Below, piece by piece: positions 19,537 through 34,500 of a stretch of 64,000 nt of DNA. The DNA comes from Bostrychus sinensis (taxonomy: Eukaryota > Chordata > Actinopteri > Gobiiformes > Eleotridae). The position numbers and the translations under genes were made by a program. The first letter of the stretch is position 1. The number at the start of each line of letters is the position of its first letter. The stretch is from contig CM036247.1 of assembly GCA_020698575.1 (NCBI GenBank), positions 32,575,086-32,639,085 of the forward strand, given 5' to 3'. The notes under the pieces were generated by a model, which was not told the origin of the DNA, searched no databases, and saw only the letters and a program-made list of their open reading frames with translations.

Positions 19537-22500
19537 TAATTAGTCTTATATAGTGCTTTTCTAGACACTCAGACTTGGTTTACAATTAGGTGCATTATTC
19601 ATTCACTCCTCAGTCTCTCTCAGTGATGGAAGCATGGCTGCTATTCTGCCCCTCCGAACACAACTAAACACACAATCACACATTCATACAAGCAAGATGG
19701 GTGAAGTGTCTTGCCCAAGGTCACAACGACAGTATGCAATGCATAAATACTATTACTTAACCATAGTCAAAGTAGTCAGTCATTTTGGTTTTATCTGTGA
19801 CAAATAGTATGTGAAAAATATTTCTCAGCGGAATGAGCAACAGAATCAACAGGTGAAAAAGGAGTGCACTAAAGGTTATCAAACAGGAAAGAGAAGTTCT
19901 AAAATTTCACTGTGTAGAGGCCACAATCTTGGCTGTTTTGGATAGGAAATATCTTTTGCTTTTGTATGACAAGCTGCAGATAAACTGCTGTGATATGTTG
20001 ATTCTAAACTAAGCAATGGAAGAGACTCCAAGAAACCAGACCCTCCTTTCTCAAAGAAAGTGGGTGGGGCGGGCTGGCCGGCCAGGGTAGAATAATGTAT
20101 AATAGTATAGTGTTTGGGATGCATTGCCACTGTTTCAAGTAGGGGAACCATACAATGACTTGCAGATAGTATATTCTTATTACCTAAATTGTTATTGTAT
20201 AAATTTTGCATCTATGATAAAACATTTTTTACATTAAGTTCAATCTTAGATTATTGCAAAAAAAATAAGATTATGGTGGGCACCATAGTCTTTTTAAGAC
20301 AATGGGGAACACTGCAATGCCAATGTACAATGGTGTGCATTTTCAGCAAATTTAAATAACTGCCCAACTAGACTTTTATTAGTTTCTTTTAACAAACTAG
20401 AATTATGTTTTCTTACCTTGACATGCCAAGAAGTGTCACGTGACACCGGAGCTGTGACAAGTATCGTCAGCTGATTTAAACAGGTTTTGGTGCAGTGTTC
20501 CCACCTGGAGCGGTAGGACGACAGCACCATCTACAGTCCAACTTCTTTAGAACAGCAATCCAGGTGTGAGACAGCAGGTAGGCCCCCATTGTCCCCGTTT
20601 ACTGTCCTGTGAGTATATGGCTTTTAATTGAAATCCAGAAACATGCCCCGTCCTACCGCACCAAGTTAGAGGACAGCACAAAAACGTTGTAAATACACGT
20701 CACAGCAACATCACATGACTCTTCTGAGGAAGACTGCAGGAAGTGGTTGAAACATGTCTGCATACAAAAACACAATACTAATCTGTTAAAAGAAACTCAA
20801 TTAAACATTTCATTATGAAGACCAAATTAACCTTTTTTGGAGTAATAACTAGACTTCTTTACGTCATTGTCAAAAGTTGCTGAAAGGTAAAGCTCAGTTT
20901 GGCAAAGCTAACAGGAGCATTGACATAAAGACTAAACCATGAAGACCAATGTAGGTGGTGCCCAGTGTCTGGATGCTGTGTCATTAATTTTCCACGGCTC
21001 TGAAGAACTTTAAAATGCCTGCAGTTGTTGGTTAATGTGGCGTAACTGAATTAAATTTGTACTGTCAGTCATCGTTCATCACAACTTCTCATTAAACACC
21101 AGAGAAGTCCAAATTTACCTCAAGACATATACAAAATAATCACTCTGAACTACACCTAAATAGTCTGAACATAGGGATGACAAGTTAACAAAATGAACAC
21201 ATGGCAATCTGTTTGGTTACTTTATCACTGGGTGTCATGAACATAAACTCAACAAATGTTAAAGTCGCATTTTTGGTGGTGTTGAGAGTAAAGTAAGCAA
21301 ACAGAGGCTTAAAACACACATGCTTTTTCTCACATAGTGCACACACAGCCTGCTGGTCTGTTCTTAAACTGTTTGTCAGATTGACAGGCCAGCGGTAGCG
21401 TTTATTTCTCCAGTGAGAGATGGAAAACATTTGGGCCAGAGTCACGCTGCTCTGATAGTTCTGTGCAGAATGCCATTATAATGATTCATATGATTCAACT
21501 CAAGCCATTTTAGCTCTGCCAAAAAGGTTATGTTTTTGTCGGTGTTGGTTTGTTTGTTGATAAGCCTGTTTGTGAAATTGTTTGCTAATAGGGAGAATTT
21601 TTTTTATTTTTAATATGGGTCCAGAATAATATGTGGGTTCAAGATTCTGTCCCATTGTGAGAAAGGGACGAAGATGAAGGGTCAGTAAAGAAACAGATAA
21701 TTAGTTTTAGGGATGGACCAATTGGTTTTATTAGATTCTTTGCCATTGCCAATTATAACAGTTTACTGTATTGGCTCAGTAGATGGTGCATTTACCCCTG
21801 AACTATAAAATCCCCTGGTTAAATTTCAGGTCTGGGCACTGTTTACCATTGTGAGATAGGGCTGAGGTCTACACTCTCTGAGTACTATACAGTATTTAGG
21901 AAGTATTATTTAAGGTATTTGGCTCACGCACACTCTTTCTGAGTGAATGTTCCATTTGTTGTCGGCTCTAGAACTCTAAAGCGTGGGGTATGCGACACTG
22001 CAAATTGTTTTTATTGATCCGTCCAGTATCGCCAATATTGTTACTTATACTTTGTACATATACAGGCAGCTGCTGTGCTTTTATGTAGGGGAATAGTAGT
22101 GTGTCATCAACTGTTAAATCTGAATATTTTTTGACTACTAAATGAATGTTATTGTTGCTTTCCACTGTTAAGTGCATGTATAAACCCAGATCTGAATTTA
22201 AGCAAATTTTAAAATATTTTATTCACATAAAAGCTGCAAGATTTTCTAAAGTGAACTGTGCTTTATAGAGGTCGGCCGACATATTGGTTTTTGCATTTTA
22301 TTGATGATTTATCAGGCACAGTGTCAGTATTGCATCAGCCCTTGAAAAACCCATTTGGTCAACCTTTAGTGCTTTTACACAGACATGTCTACTTTTAGAT
22401 GAATTTGTGGAGTACAGATGTACAAGAGAAACTGGAACGAAATAATCTGTTTCATCATGCCAGTATTGCTCTGGTACCATTACTAACGTGGCACTTATGA

Positions 22501-25500
22501 AGAGTTGTTGCTGGTTTTGCCTTAAAACACCAGAATACCCAGAATATTATAAGCATCTCTGTACTCATTTCTAAACAAGGACAGTGGCAAAACCCAGTTG
22601 TACAAAGACTTGTGGAAAAAGTTAGTTTGTTTGAATGTGGTGGTTACATTGGACGTCAACGAGACTTTGCTGTTGTTAAAATGGCAACAAGACAGCAAAA
22701 ACCACACACAGAGGACTGAACAACAACTAGGACTTCAGGAGAATCAACGGGTGACAAAGGAAAACACTAAACATCATTACTCATGTGAGAGTAGTTATAA
22801 AGTCACTCTGTATAAGCCAGTGCCATCTTGGTTACTTTTGATAGGAGATTATCTTGCGTATTTGCAAGACGTGCTGCAGATAAACAACTGTGATAGGAGG
22901 AGGGGCTGGCAGGCCAAGCTATTTATTAGATCAGTGGAGAAGTGACAAGAAATCATGGGGGAGAGAGCAGGGTCGAAAACATGATGCTGAGGCGCTGTGT
23001 GCTCTACCACCTGAGCAGCTGAAAGAAAAAGTATTGGCACCCCTTAGAAATACTAGGATTTTTCAGTTCAGTTTATTTGCCATTTGCAGTATTAAAAAAA
23101 GAACTACATTGATTCAGTAAATCAAACTACCAAAATATCAACACCACGCCATTTTCATATTGATCCAGTATCGCCAAATAAAATATTGCAATATAGAGCT
23201 ACAAGAAAAAGTATATGAACCCTTTGGAATTACTTGGATTTCTGCATGATTTGGTCATAAAATGTGATCTAATCTTCATCTAAGTCAACAATAGACAAAC
23301 ACAGACTGCTTAAACTGATGCTGCAAAAAAAGAAAGATTTTTTAAAAAACTGTTTTTATTGAGCATTTATGTAAACATTAACAGTACAGGGTAGAAAAAG
23401 TATTGGAACCTTTGGATTTAATAAGTGGGTGACCCTCCTTTGGCAGCAATAAGACCTGTACAATGCTCAGGAGGAATTTTGGACCATTCCTCTTTACAAA
23501 ACTGTTTAAGTTCAGCAATATTCTTGGGATATCTGGTGTAAATCGCTCTTTTGAGGTCATGCCACAGCATCTTAATAGGATTGAGGTCAGGACTCTGACT
23601 GGGCCACTCCAGAAGGAGTATTTTCTTCTGTTGAAGCCCTTCTGTTGTTGATTTGCTTCTATGTTTTGAGTCAGTGTCCTGTTGCATCACCCATCCTCTG
23701 TTGAGCTTCAGTTGGTGGACAGGTGGTCTGAAGTTTCCTGCAAAATGTTTGGATAAACTTGGGAATTCATTTTACTGTTGATGATAGCAAGTTGTCCAGG
23801 CCCTGAGGCAGCAAAGCAGCCCCAAACCATGATGCCCCCTCCACCATACTTCACAGTGGGGATGAGGTTTTGATGTTGGTGTGCTAGTGCCTTTTTTTCT
23901 CCACACATAGCGTCGTGTGGTCCTTCCAAACAACTCAACTTTGGTTTCATCCGTCCACAGAATATTTTGCCAGTAGTGCTGTGAACATCTAGGAGCTCTT
24001 TTGCAAACTTTAAACATGCAGCAATATTTTTTTGGACAGCAGTGGCTTCCTCTGTGGTGTCCTCCCATGAAGTCCATTCTTGTTCCATGTTTTACCCATC
24101 GTAGAATTGTGAACAAAGATGTTAGCATGTGCCAGAGATTTCTGTAAGTCTTTAGCTGACACTCTAGGATTCTTCTTCACCTCACTGAGCATTCTACACT
24201 GTGCTTTTGCAGTGATCGTTACAGGACAACCACTCCTAGGCAGTGTGGTCACAGTATTGAACCTTCTCCATTTATAGACAGTCGCTTGTACTGTGGACTC
24301 ATGAACATCAATGCTCTTAGAGATACTTTTGTAACCCTTTCCAGCTTTATGCAAGTCAACATGCTTCTTCAGAATGGCAAACTCAAAACTGGGGGGGCAT
24401 TTTTTATTGGTCAGGGCCACTTTAAGCTGCTCCCCCAATCTTCTCACACTGGACCCCAGGTTGGCTGACACCTAACTTCAATTAGCTTTTGAAGAGGTCA
24501 CGAGCCTGGGGGTTCCAATACTTTTTCTACCCTGTACTGTGATTGTTGCTCAATAAAAACATGAAAAAATGTCTTTTTTTTTTTTTAAAGACCAAAAGTG
24601 AAAAGCGTGCCATATTGATCCTACTCAGTACCTTCCTTTTCCAGCTGAAGTTATGTCTTTGTTTCTGTGTTTGTAAGCGCGTGTGTGTGTGCTGCTCCAT
24701 GATGTACCACCTCAGCCAGCAGCTCTGGTCTGTATTACGTTAGCAGTATTCAGCTCATGACAGAAAGCTTGTCTCCCTGAGAGGAAACAGATTAATTTTG
24801 ATTTTAACAGCATGTGTAACACGCAAAACACATGTCTGCTTTCCCTCTTCAGGAGTTAACTTCTTCTGTAAGGAATTTGGTCTCTCAAGTCATGCAAGAT
24901 TAGATAGAACATGTTTTCTCCGAAATTCTTATTCTGATGTTTTTCCGGTGGAGGAAGTACAAATAGTTCATGGACCAGTTGTGCTGAATTATTCTGATGA
25001 CTCACAATAAGGTGTGTTCAGTTAAAATGTTCAGTTGTTGCTGGAAGACCTCACACAGTTTATAATGAAATATTTTCCAAAGTAAGCCAGTATTGTATTA
25101 TTCAGTGGTTCTTTGTTTAGAAAATCATAAATAAATGCATAAACTGTTAGTCAGCATTAAAGAGATAAGACAACTTTGCCCACGGGTAAATGGGTAAGTC
25201 CATTCTTGTTGCTGATCGTTAAACTGAAAAGTAATGCTCCATTATACTCTCTGCTTTCAGGCATCAGGAGCAATCCGGCCCCTTGTCTCCACTGTGATAG
25301 CCACCACCTCAGAGGGATACTTGGACCATTCTCTGGAGCGGGCCAAGTACAGAGCCAGTGAGATGCCCCAGGGATTCACATATGATGTCATCCACCAGGC
25401 TTATCAGAGGGTAGGTATTTGTCTAACACTGTCTACAATCACCGACAAGCTATTAATGAGTCATGACAAAATTTTATTGTCATAAATTACTGTAATACAC

Positions 25501-28500
25501 AGGACTGGGCACACTTGGTCTAATGCTTGTTAATGCAAATATCTAATTAACTTGGCAGCAACGCAAAATACAGTAAGGCATGCAGACTGCACACCGCTCT
25601 TTATGCAGACCTCTCAGATCTCTTTATTTATGTTAGAAACTTCCTTTACAAAAAGCACCTGTGCAGATGCAGACACACACAACATCATCAACAACACATC
25701 TAAGACCGAGCGCATAAACACAAAACGCATCACTGAAAGTAAAACATATCAGTAAAAGTGCAATATATAGTTTGTTAAGAAATAAGAATAAGTAATAAGA
25801 AGCGCATGAAAGATGTTAGCCCACCTGAGGACGATTGGCATAGTATGCTTCTTCTGATGTCAAGTGGCCTGAGTAAAAGTGTTTGGATATAGGTTTTAAA
25901 ACACTGTTGTAAATGGAAGGAAGGGTAAATCTCAACCCACCATTCCTGTTCAAAGAAGGTTTTTCCATTTTGACAAAGATTGCTTCTTTGACTCCCTGCT
26001 CAAACCATCCCTTCTCTCTGGCTAAGATTCAGACCTCACTGTTCTCACAGTAGTGGTTTGTGTCTTTTAGGTGGGGCTGGACTGCAGACTCCACTGGGAG
26101 TCCACTCGAGTTCGCTCTGTGGTATTAGTATAACCACTTGTGCAGAGGTTGTTTGGTTTCCTCTATGTACATTGTTCATTTCAGTTCTCACTGCAGTGGA
26201 TGGAGTACACAACATTGCTCTGTTTGTAACTTGGGAATGTTGTCTCTGGGATGAACCAGTTTTTGTCTTTGTATTAAAATGTTTGAAATCAACAAGATAT
26301 TGTGTTGGCTAAAAATCCTTTTGAGTTTCTGAGAGAGGCCAGAAGGAATCACAATGTTGCAACATTGATCTGTTAAGGAAGTGATCTTGTCAAAAAGTAA
26401 AAACCTTCTTTGATGCCATGGAATAGCTCAGATGGTGGAGCTGCAACGCAATTGCACAACAACTACTGCCTGCCTCAGCATAGAGGGTTTGAGTCCAGAA
26501 CTCCGACACTTTGCCGAATGTCTCCATGATTTCCTGTCACTACTCCACTGTGTACTGTCTAATAAAGTCTGGAAAATGCAAAAAAAAAGAAAAAAAAAAA
26601 CCCCAGCAACATTTGAATAGAAATGGCCATTGAGATTTAACGTTCCATCTGTTTATAACAGTATCTTAAAACACAGATCCAATCACTTTCACTCATGCCC
26701 ATTAACATCAGAAGAAGTAGATTATGGTCCTTAAGTGGATTAACAACTATCCCACTCACTTTAGCAGAGGACACATGACTGCTAACGACTCTGTCACTGA
26801 CGCTAGCAGAGGACATGAGGGCTAGCGAGGCTTTCATCTACTTTAGACCATTAGAATTAGGTTTCAGGTAAAAAACTCCTCCATCTGAGTGATATAAACT
26901 CAGCTTTCTTACCAGTTTAATGCAGAGTCTCTAGGGTGAGAAATGAAACGTCTTTAAAAACCAAGCCCAGATTACTTCTTTTTAAACCTTATTTCTTATA
27001 TTCAAAGTCACTAAATCTCCATTTTGATGCTCGATTTGATCTTTATCAGGTTTGCTTGGACATGGCTGCATGACTAAATGCATTGCTGCCATGTGATTGG
27101 CTGATAAAATATTGGCATTTAGAAACTGCGGAGGAGGTGTATCTAATAATGTGACCGGGTCATGTAATTTTTTATATTTCCAACAATATTTACAATGGAA
27201 ACACCTCTGAAAGTATGCTGTATCTACCAGACATGCTGCTCCAGTGAAAACGTTACCATTTAAGTCATAGCTTGTTTTATAAGCTTAGTGGTGCGATTCA
27301 TGAAAGCAAAATGTGAAACAAGAGAGTAAGAATTGTCCTTATTTATGTTCTCTGTCTGTTTTCCGGTCTTGATTTTATCAGACAGTCCTTCTGATAGCAC
27401 CATTAAGAGCTAAGCCCCATGGAATGCCTCTGATTGGAACTCCATTTGTTGCTGATATTTTTATTCTTAGAACATTTGGAACTTCACTCTATGAGCTCTG
27501 TTGATTTTGGCCTTTTTGGGAAAATGAGCTCACTGTCAGCTGAAAAATGTAGGCAGTTAAATTAAAAACCTGAGTGCAGCTACCCGCTATAAATATTCAA
27601 AAAGGAAAAGTGTAAGGTGTCTGTTGTTTAAGACTGTAGGACATGAAAAAATGAAAAACATGTAGCTTGATACAACACAAATCAGGTTTAAATATTTCAT
27701 TAGATGTTTGCTCATTTTTATGGTAGCCTTATGCATCAAAAACTTTGGTATTGGGCAACAAATGGCTGGAAAAGAAAGTGTTCCTAATAAAAACAAGTGG
27801 AGGAGCATTTTCAAGCTCTTGGATAATTGGCAACATTTTATTATCTATTTATTATCTATTTATTATTATCTGACCAATATTATGAGCCGATGTAGCCCAT
27901 TAGAAAATGATCGGACATCATCCAAAATATGGCCGATATCTGCTGATATGAACTCTTCAATTTTCACCAGGAAAGTGCTTTGTGTAGTCCTGAGAACTGA
28001 GTCCAACTCCAAGTGTTTCCATGCAGTTTGGGCATCTTATTCTGCAGTTCATTGGGAACATTCAAAATTGCCTTATCTTGTCCTGAAAAGCTCAAAACGC
28101 CAATAAATTTTTTTGCTAATTTGTCTTGCATCGAACATTTTAGAACAAAAATTCCAAATGCATTTTACCACATTTTAAAAGTAATATATTTAGTCTAATA
28201 AAGTGGCCTGGGGTGTACGCGCCATAGTCATATAAAGACAGTAGCAAGAAAAAGGCTTTAAAATGCTTTTTGTAATGGAAAACTGTGTCTCAGTTATCTG
28301 TATTTTGTATTCCATAATATTGGCATTGGTATTGGCCTCAAAAAATCCATATCAGCCAGGCTCTAGTCATTTTATTCAGTCAAAAGGGTAAGGTGGTCTA
28401 ATTTCACTAATATATTATGTTGTTAACTGTCATTTTCTCTCTCAGTGCACAGACTATGACCTGGACTATGGCACAGAGTGTCTCCATCTGGCCCTGCAGT

Positions 28501-31500
28501 ACTGCGGCACCAACGCCAAACTCATTGAAGGTCCGCCCACGCTGTGGAAGGTAAGCTGTTGGACTTGAAAACAGCCAGTTCAAGTGCAGAGCAACTTTCA
28601 TCATAAAGAATCCATCTCACCCACAGCAAATAAACTTTTCACACCCCTCCCCTCAGATGGAGTCTTTAGACATCTAAAAACTAAACTGATTTTCTTTCAG
28701 AGTACAAGGTGACAGGCGAAAACATGAGGAAACAAATTGTGTTCCAGCAGCCTGTGGGGGTAATGTGGAATTGTAGTAAGCCTCTGGGAAGGGTGCGGAC
28801 AGTGTGTGAGCTGGTCATGTGATGGGTGGGATGGGTTCTTCATGATGGTGGTTGTTCTTACCTGCACATTCTGATGTAAATGTTCTTCAGTGAAGGGAGG
28901 CTACCCTTGGTTACATTTTGAGTTGACTACTACTTTCTGTCAGCAGGAGAGCAGTTTCCATACCACACACTGATAAAAGGCTATTTATCTGAGAGCAAAC
29001 TCCAGCCTCCTTCAGCCTCTTTTAAAAAATTACCGGCATTAGTGGTCATTTTTAATTTGTTCCAATATTACAGCATGTCCCTGTAGAGCTACCATAGACG
29101 CTCACATGTTGTAGATAGGAGAACTATGATGTGCGAAATTACAATCTTAAATTATACAATAAAAAACTACACAATATGCCTTTATACATAAATTATCTTA
29201 ACATACAAATACATTTTTGTATATGACCTTCTAAAGACACTTTTTGTCATTCAGGTCACCTATAAAAGAGATCTGGCGGCTGCAGAATCTATCATAAAAG
29301 GTAAGTTACACATTTTTCGCTGCATCCATTCTTACTCTGTCCTTTTCAAGCAAGATCTTTTGTTGTTTTGTGCAGACATCTAGAGTCCAACTTGAATAGA
29401 CTTTGAGCCAAAATGTCTCTTTGCAAAATTCTTTACCGCATTGCTGTAGTAGTTTGAACAGTGGTGGTGTATGCGGTCAATGAATATAGTACAAGTCAAA
29501 ACGAGAATCAGAGCAATGGAAATAAACACTGCTTCATTTATTAGCTTGACAGCACCTGGACCAACATGTACCTGTGTGTGAGCAGATGTAATTGTTCCCA
29601 GGGCCTCACCAGTCAATGGCTCCATTATGGGCTTGTAAAGATGTGAAGGAAGCTTCCACATCAGTCATTTTGACACTTGACTCAGTGATGTTTTTGGTGG
29701 TGTGGACGCTCATATAAACATGTCCTGGATACATAATGGTCCCACTAATGTAAGGATAGAATGGTGACCACAAAGCAACCAGGTGGCATATGTAAGTTAA
29801 ACATTTTTTACAGAGACTGACAACCTTTCATTTCCTATGTACAACTGTGTGTGGGAGCTGCGAGCATCACAAACGAGCAATCCTCGTGTTATCATAGGTT
29901 CTCTTTGAATACTCTGGCTTTCTCCCACCGTCCAAAACATGCATGTGTTAAGTGAATTGGTGACTCTAAACTGCCCATAGTGAATAAATGTGAGAGTGAA
30001 TGCTTGTCTGTGTATGCCTCTGTGCCAGAGCTGCGACTAACTGGCCACTGTCCAGGGACTACCCTGACTAAGGCCCATAGTTGCTTGGCTGGACTCCAGT
30101 GACCCACGACCCCTAACAGGAATAAGTGGAAGATGAATGAATTTCTTAGTGTAAATAAAATGCACTTTCTAATGTCCTCTACCCACTCACCTAATAGACC
30201 CAATCATTACATTTATGCTAACATGGTGCACATTATTTTCCATTTGTCCTGTTTCAGAGTCCCTGTCCCAGTCTGCTTGTGTCCTTACCGGTGAGTTCTC
30301 CCACGTCATGACTCTGGCGGACTCTGTTCAGAAGGCTTTCGGAACACTACACATGGTAAGAACCAACACATCTGATTCCAACTCAGATTAACATGACGGC
30401 GCTGACAGCTTTATAGCCCGTCACGTCTGTCTGTTTTCCCCAATCGCAACATTTGTGTGCCCCATCTTGTAGTTTTGAATCCTTAATTTGAGCACGGCTT
30501 GGGTGGGCTGGTGATGAGACTTTCCTCATGTGGTCAGAATTTCAATGATGCACGTCCATATTGAGCAGAGTACGTCTCAATTTCTGTCTTCCTTCATGCA
30601 GGAGAACAGATGGAGATCATATTTTATGGTGTATCTTGATTCATTTCTTATGCGATGAGTTTGCACCTTCCATCTTGCCCCAAAAACCTGACAACTGCCT
30701 ATAGTTTCCCATACTCTTCCTGTGCTGTTAATTTATTCAGCTGTCACTTTAAATATCCTCTTTGTATGGGATTCACATGTTGGATCCATGTTAAGAGATT
30801 CCAGATAAGGCAATGATTTGGTAAAAGACAATGGAGGACAGTATTCATGTGCAAAACAATAGGAGTAAGAAGCACTGCAAGAACTTATACACATCCCACC
30901 TAAGCCCTGTACAGACATTGACTCCCAGTCATCCCCCAACTTTTGAGTTCACACATCTGAGTAAGGTGAATGGTTTACTGAGCGCCGGGGGGTGGGCAGA
31001 GCCGTTGTGCGCCCGTTCACAACATAAAGCTAGCAGACTCCTTCACTGTGATGGCAGTTAAAGTACAGAAATTGTCACATGTATTTGAACATATGTGCGA
31101 CATAAACAATGAAAAGTAGAACACTATCAAGCTGTGTCTAGTTCTGTAACTGTAGTTTTTACATAACCCAAAACTTTGGTCAGAAACTAGATAGCCTGAT
31201 AGCTTAGTATTATAGATGGGCACAATTAATCATTCTAAAAACAATGGTTCAAACTGGAGTTTTCTACCTAGTTCTTATTGATTTTCAGATTAGGGGTGTG
31301 AGAAATATACAGCGACAAGAAAAAGTATGGGAACCCTTTGGAATTACTTGGATTTCTGCATGATTTGGTCATAAAATGTGATCTGATCTTCATCTAATTC
31401 ACAACATTAGACAAACACAGTCTGCTTAAACTAATGCTGCAAAAAGAATTATATGTTTTCATGTTTTTTATTGAACATTTATCTAAACTTGCAGCATTAG

Positions 31501-34500
31501 TTTAAGCAGACTGTTTTTGTCTAATGTTGTGACAAAGGTGTTAGTAATTAGTAATTCCAAAGGGTTCACATACTTTTTCTTGTAGCTCTATATTGCAATA
31601 TTTTATTTGGCGATACTGGATCAATATAAAAATGGCTGTGTTGATATTTTGGTAGTTTGATTTACTGAATCAATGTAGTTCTTTTTTTAATACTGCAAAT
31701 GGCAAATAAACTGAACTGAACTGAACTGAAAAATATCTTGGATTAAAAATACATTCTTGCAGCACTCATTGCCTTTTTTGGAGAAAGGCAGTTACAGCGG
31801 CAGTATTCACTGTTGTGATTATTAAATAAAATACTATGGTACTGGTATACAGGTGAGGTTTTTTTTTATAGCCATGTTAAAGAGATTGCAGTATTTGTTA
31901 TAGTCTGGTGATGAACTGCAACAAAGGCAGTAGCTCAGTCGGTAGAGATGGTCGCCCATTAACCCAAAGGTTGGTTGGTTGTTCAATCCCAGCTATCGGC
32001 ATTACATATTTTGTTGCGCCTTTGGCCAAGACACTTCACTCACCTTGCCTGTATGAATGTGTCAATATGACTGTTTGGTGTTGGTCGGAGAGGCTGTAGC
32101 CCTAGCTCAGACTCAGATTTGCATCACCAACAATTGTGCACGGTGGCAGAGTGGCTAGCACTCCTGACCTGCAATATCAATCATTGTGAGATTGATCCCT
32201 GGTCACACACCGATACACCGATAGTCTCTCTGGGCGGGGTGTAAATGTCCATGTTACTGTGGGTTCTCTCTGGCTACTCTGGCTTCATCCTACTGTCCAA
32301 AGACATGCATGTGTTCAATTAATGCTCACTCTAAATTGTCCCTGTAGTGAATAGATGTAAGAGTGAATGGCTGTCTTCTAACTGGCAGGGTTTACCTTGC
32401 CCAAGGCCTGTAATTGTTCGGATAGGCAACTATGAGAATAAGCAGAAGTAGTATTAGTAGTATTAGTTGCTTATATCTCTCTTGTGAATCAAGCTTAACA
32501 TACACAAAAGCAGGTTAAAGAAAGTGCATTTCCTTACTTTCCCTCTGTCCTAAAATGGTAACACTTGAGTTAGACAGAAAGTTTGTACTCTTCATCTGTT
32601 ATGTCATCATTACCATGTCTTTAAATTCTGCAGCATTTTTGCTCTTTAATTGTGAATGGACATATTTGTAAAACAAATGGATAATCATGTGTTTCCAATT
32701 CAACCCCTACTACTTCATGTAAGATTCATTTCTGCTCCCAGTCTGACAGTCTTCCTCCATGTGACTTCATCCATGTCTCTCTTTTGGCTGATGACAGTAA
32801 AATTGGACAGCCAGCACAACAGATGACATGTTTCCATGTTCTGCTCTAATCCAAACAGTGCATCCTCCTTTTAACTCCCTCCAAGTCCTTCATCAGCAGT
32901 GTCAGCGTTCTGTCCAAGGGCCCCACAGACAGAAAGGGTCAGTGTCGGGGGTCCATGCACGAGCTGATTAGAGACATGCCCTCAGATGGCCTTTGGGGGC
33001 GCGTTTCTGGGGAACAAAGTCGGAACAGTTCTGTCTTGTTGCAGGGAGGTTAGGAGAGAGGAGGAGTAGAAGGAGAGCTCAAAGGCAAAGAAGGATGAAG
33101 TATTGTCTTTGTGTCAGTGATAATAACTAAAGAGGATACAGTTTGGGATTCACAGTCTGGGGTCACTCTCAAAAAACTCAGAAATATTTGCTGTTGTACT
33201 GTAGGGCTGGGAGTCACAGGATACCTCACCATATAATACACAATACATGGCATGGCACAATACCCTTTCACATAAACTGGAAGTAGTTTCTTGTCTAAGG
33301 CAAAATAGAGCAAGTGTACCAAATGTCACGTTTGCAGACGTAGCAACAAATACACCCACTAACCACTTCTTTCATGAAGAATTTATTCACGATTATCAAG
33401 GAAAGTAAAGAAGAAAGCCTAAATGCTATCAACAATTAACACTAGCTCACTGCCAGTGACAGCAGATAACCAGTGTAGTATTCAAGGCTGTTAAAATGAA
33501 AATGTCTAAAAATGAATTGTGATAAAGCACCGACCTATAGTTTATATATTCACAGCCGATTCTGACTCACAGTAAAATTTATGCAGATGTTGTGTTAACG
33601 AAAACATGCTCATTTGTGTAAACCTGTTTAATTAATATTATGTAGTAACCTGTATCTTTTGTCTCTGCATCTGTAATTAGACATAGCATCAAATGTAGTC
33701 ACTGAACAGAAACGTTTACTTTTTCACTCGGCTATTTTACATCAGTAAAGTATCGCAACACAACCTCCTGTTGAAAACGCAGAAGTGTGAAATTGGCCTG
33801 TTTTCGATTATTGATGTATTGCACAAGATAACCTATTATCACTGTCTTTTAAAGAAGAAAAGAACCATTGTTTTTTCTTGACTGTACTAATTTATTTTTT
33901 GTGAATTATATTATTATTATATATATATGTGGTTTTATGGTTTTATTTATTTTTCACGGTATCAATACAAGACTTAAATGGGTCAGTATGAGAAGTATCT
34001 TTGTATTGATTTACTGTCACTAATTTATAGACTCGAATAAACAAGGAACCAAAAGTCCTGTTTCCAACAGTGATAAATCCACCATCAGGCAGTCTAACAT
34101 TTAATTATTAGGTATTTAGAAATACTTTTATTTGTGTGACACTATTTGGCAGACTGAGCCCTTAGAAGTGCAGTGCTGCCCTCTACAGTCCCGGCAGAAT
34201 ACTTCATTACTTTTGGCTAGATTAGACTGCGAAAGCAGTGCCGCACTGTGGCACCATTATTACACACAAAGCTTAGATATCAACTTATCGTGTAACCAAA
34301 TATTACAATATATGACAAATCAACATTTTTCCCCAGCCCTATTATACTGTCAGCTATTGACAGTTGGAGTTTTTTCCTCAGTTTGTTTTATGGACATTAA
34401 CTACATGCTTCTCACATGCCTGTATAAGTGGAGGTTGTTGCATCTATTAGTACTATGAATTTGCTATACATTTGACTGATTTATTTAATGCTCACAGGAA

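Noticed and set aside
22598..22945. 115-codon ORF near copy B of the GGCCGGCC element
   Set aside because: No transposase motif; the homologous region in copy C is open on the opposite strand relative to a different frame, suggesting chance openness.
31920..32000. Possible functional tRNA gene
   Set aside because: Boxes A and B are present but the acceptor stem does not pair and the sequence runs into a shared SINE body.
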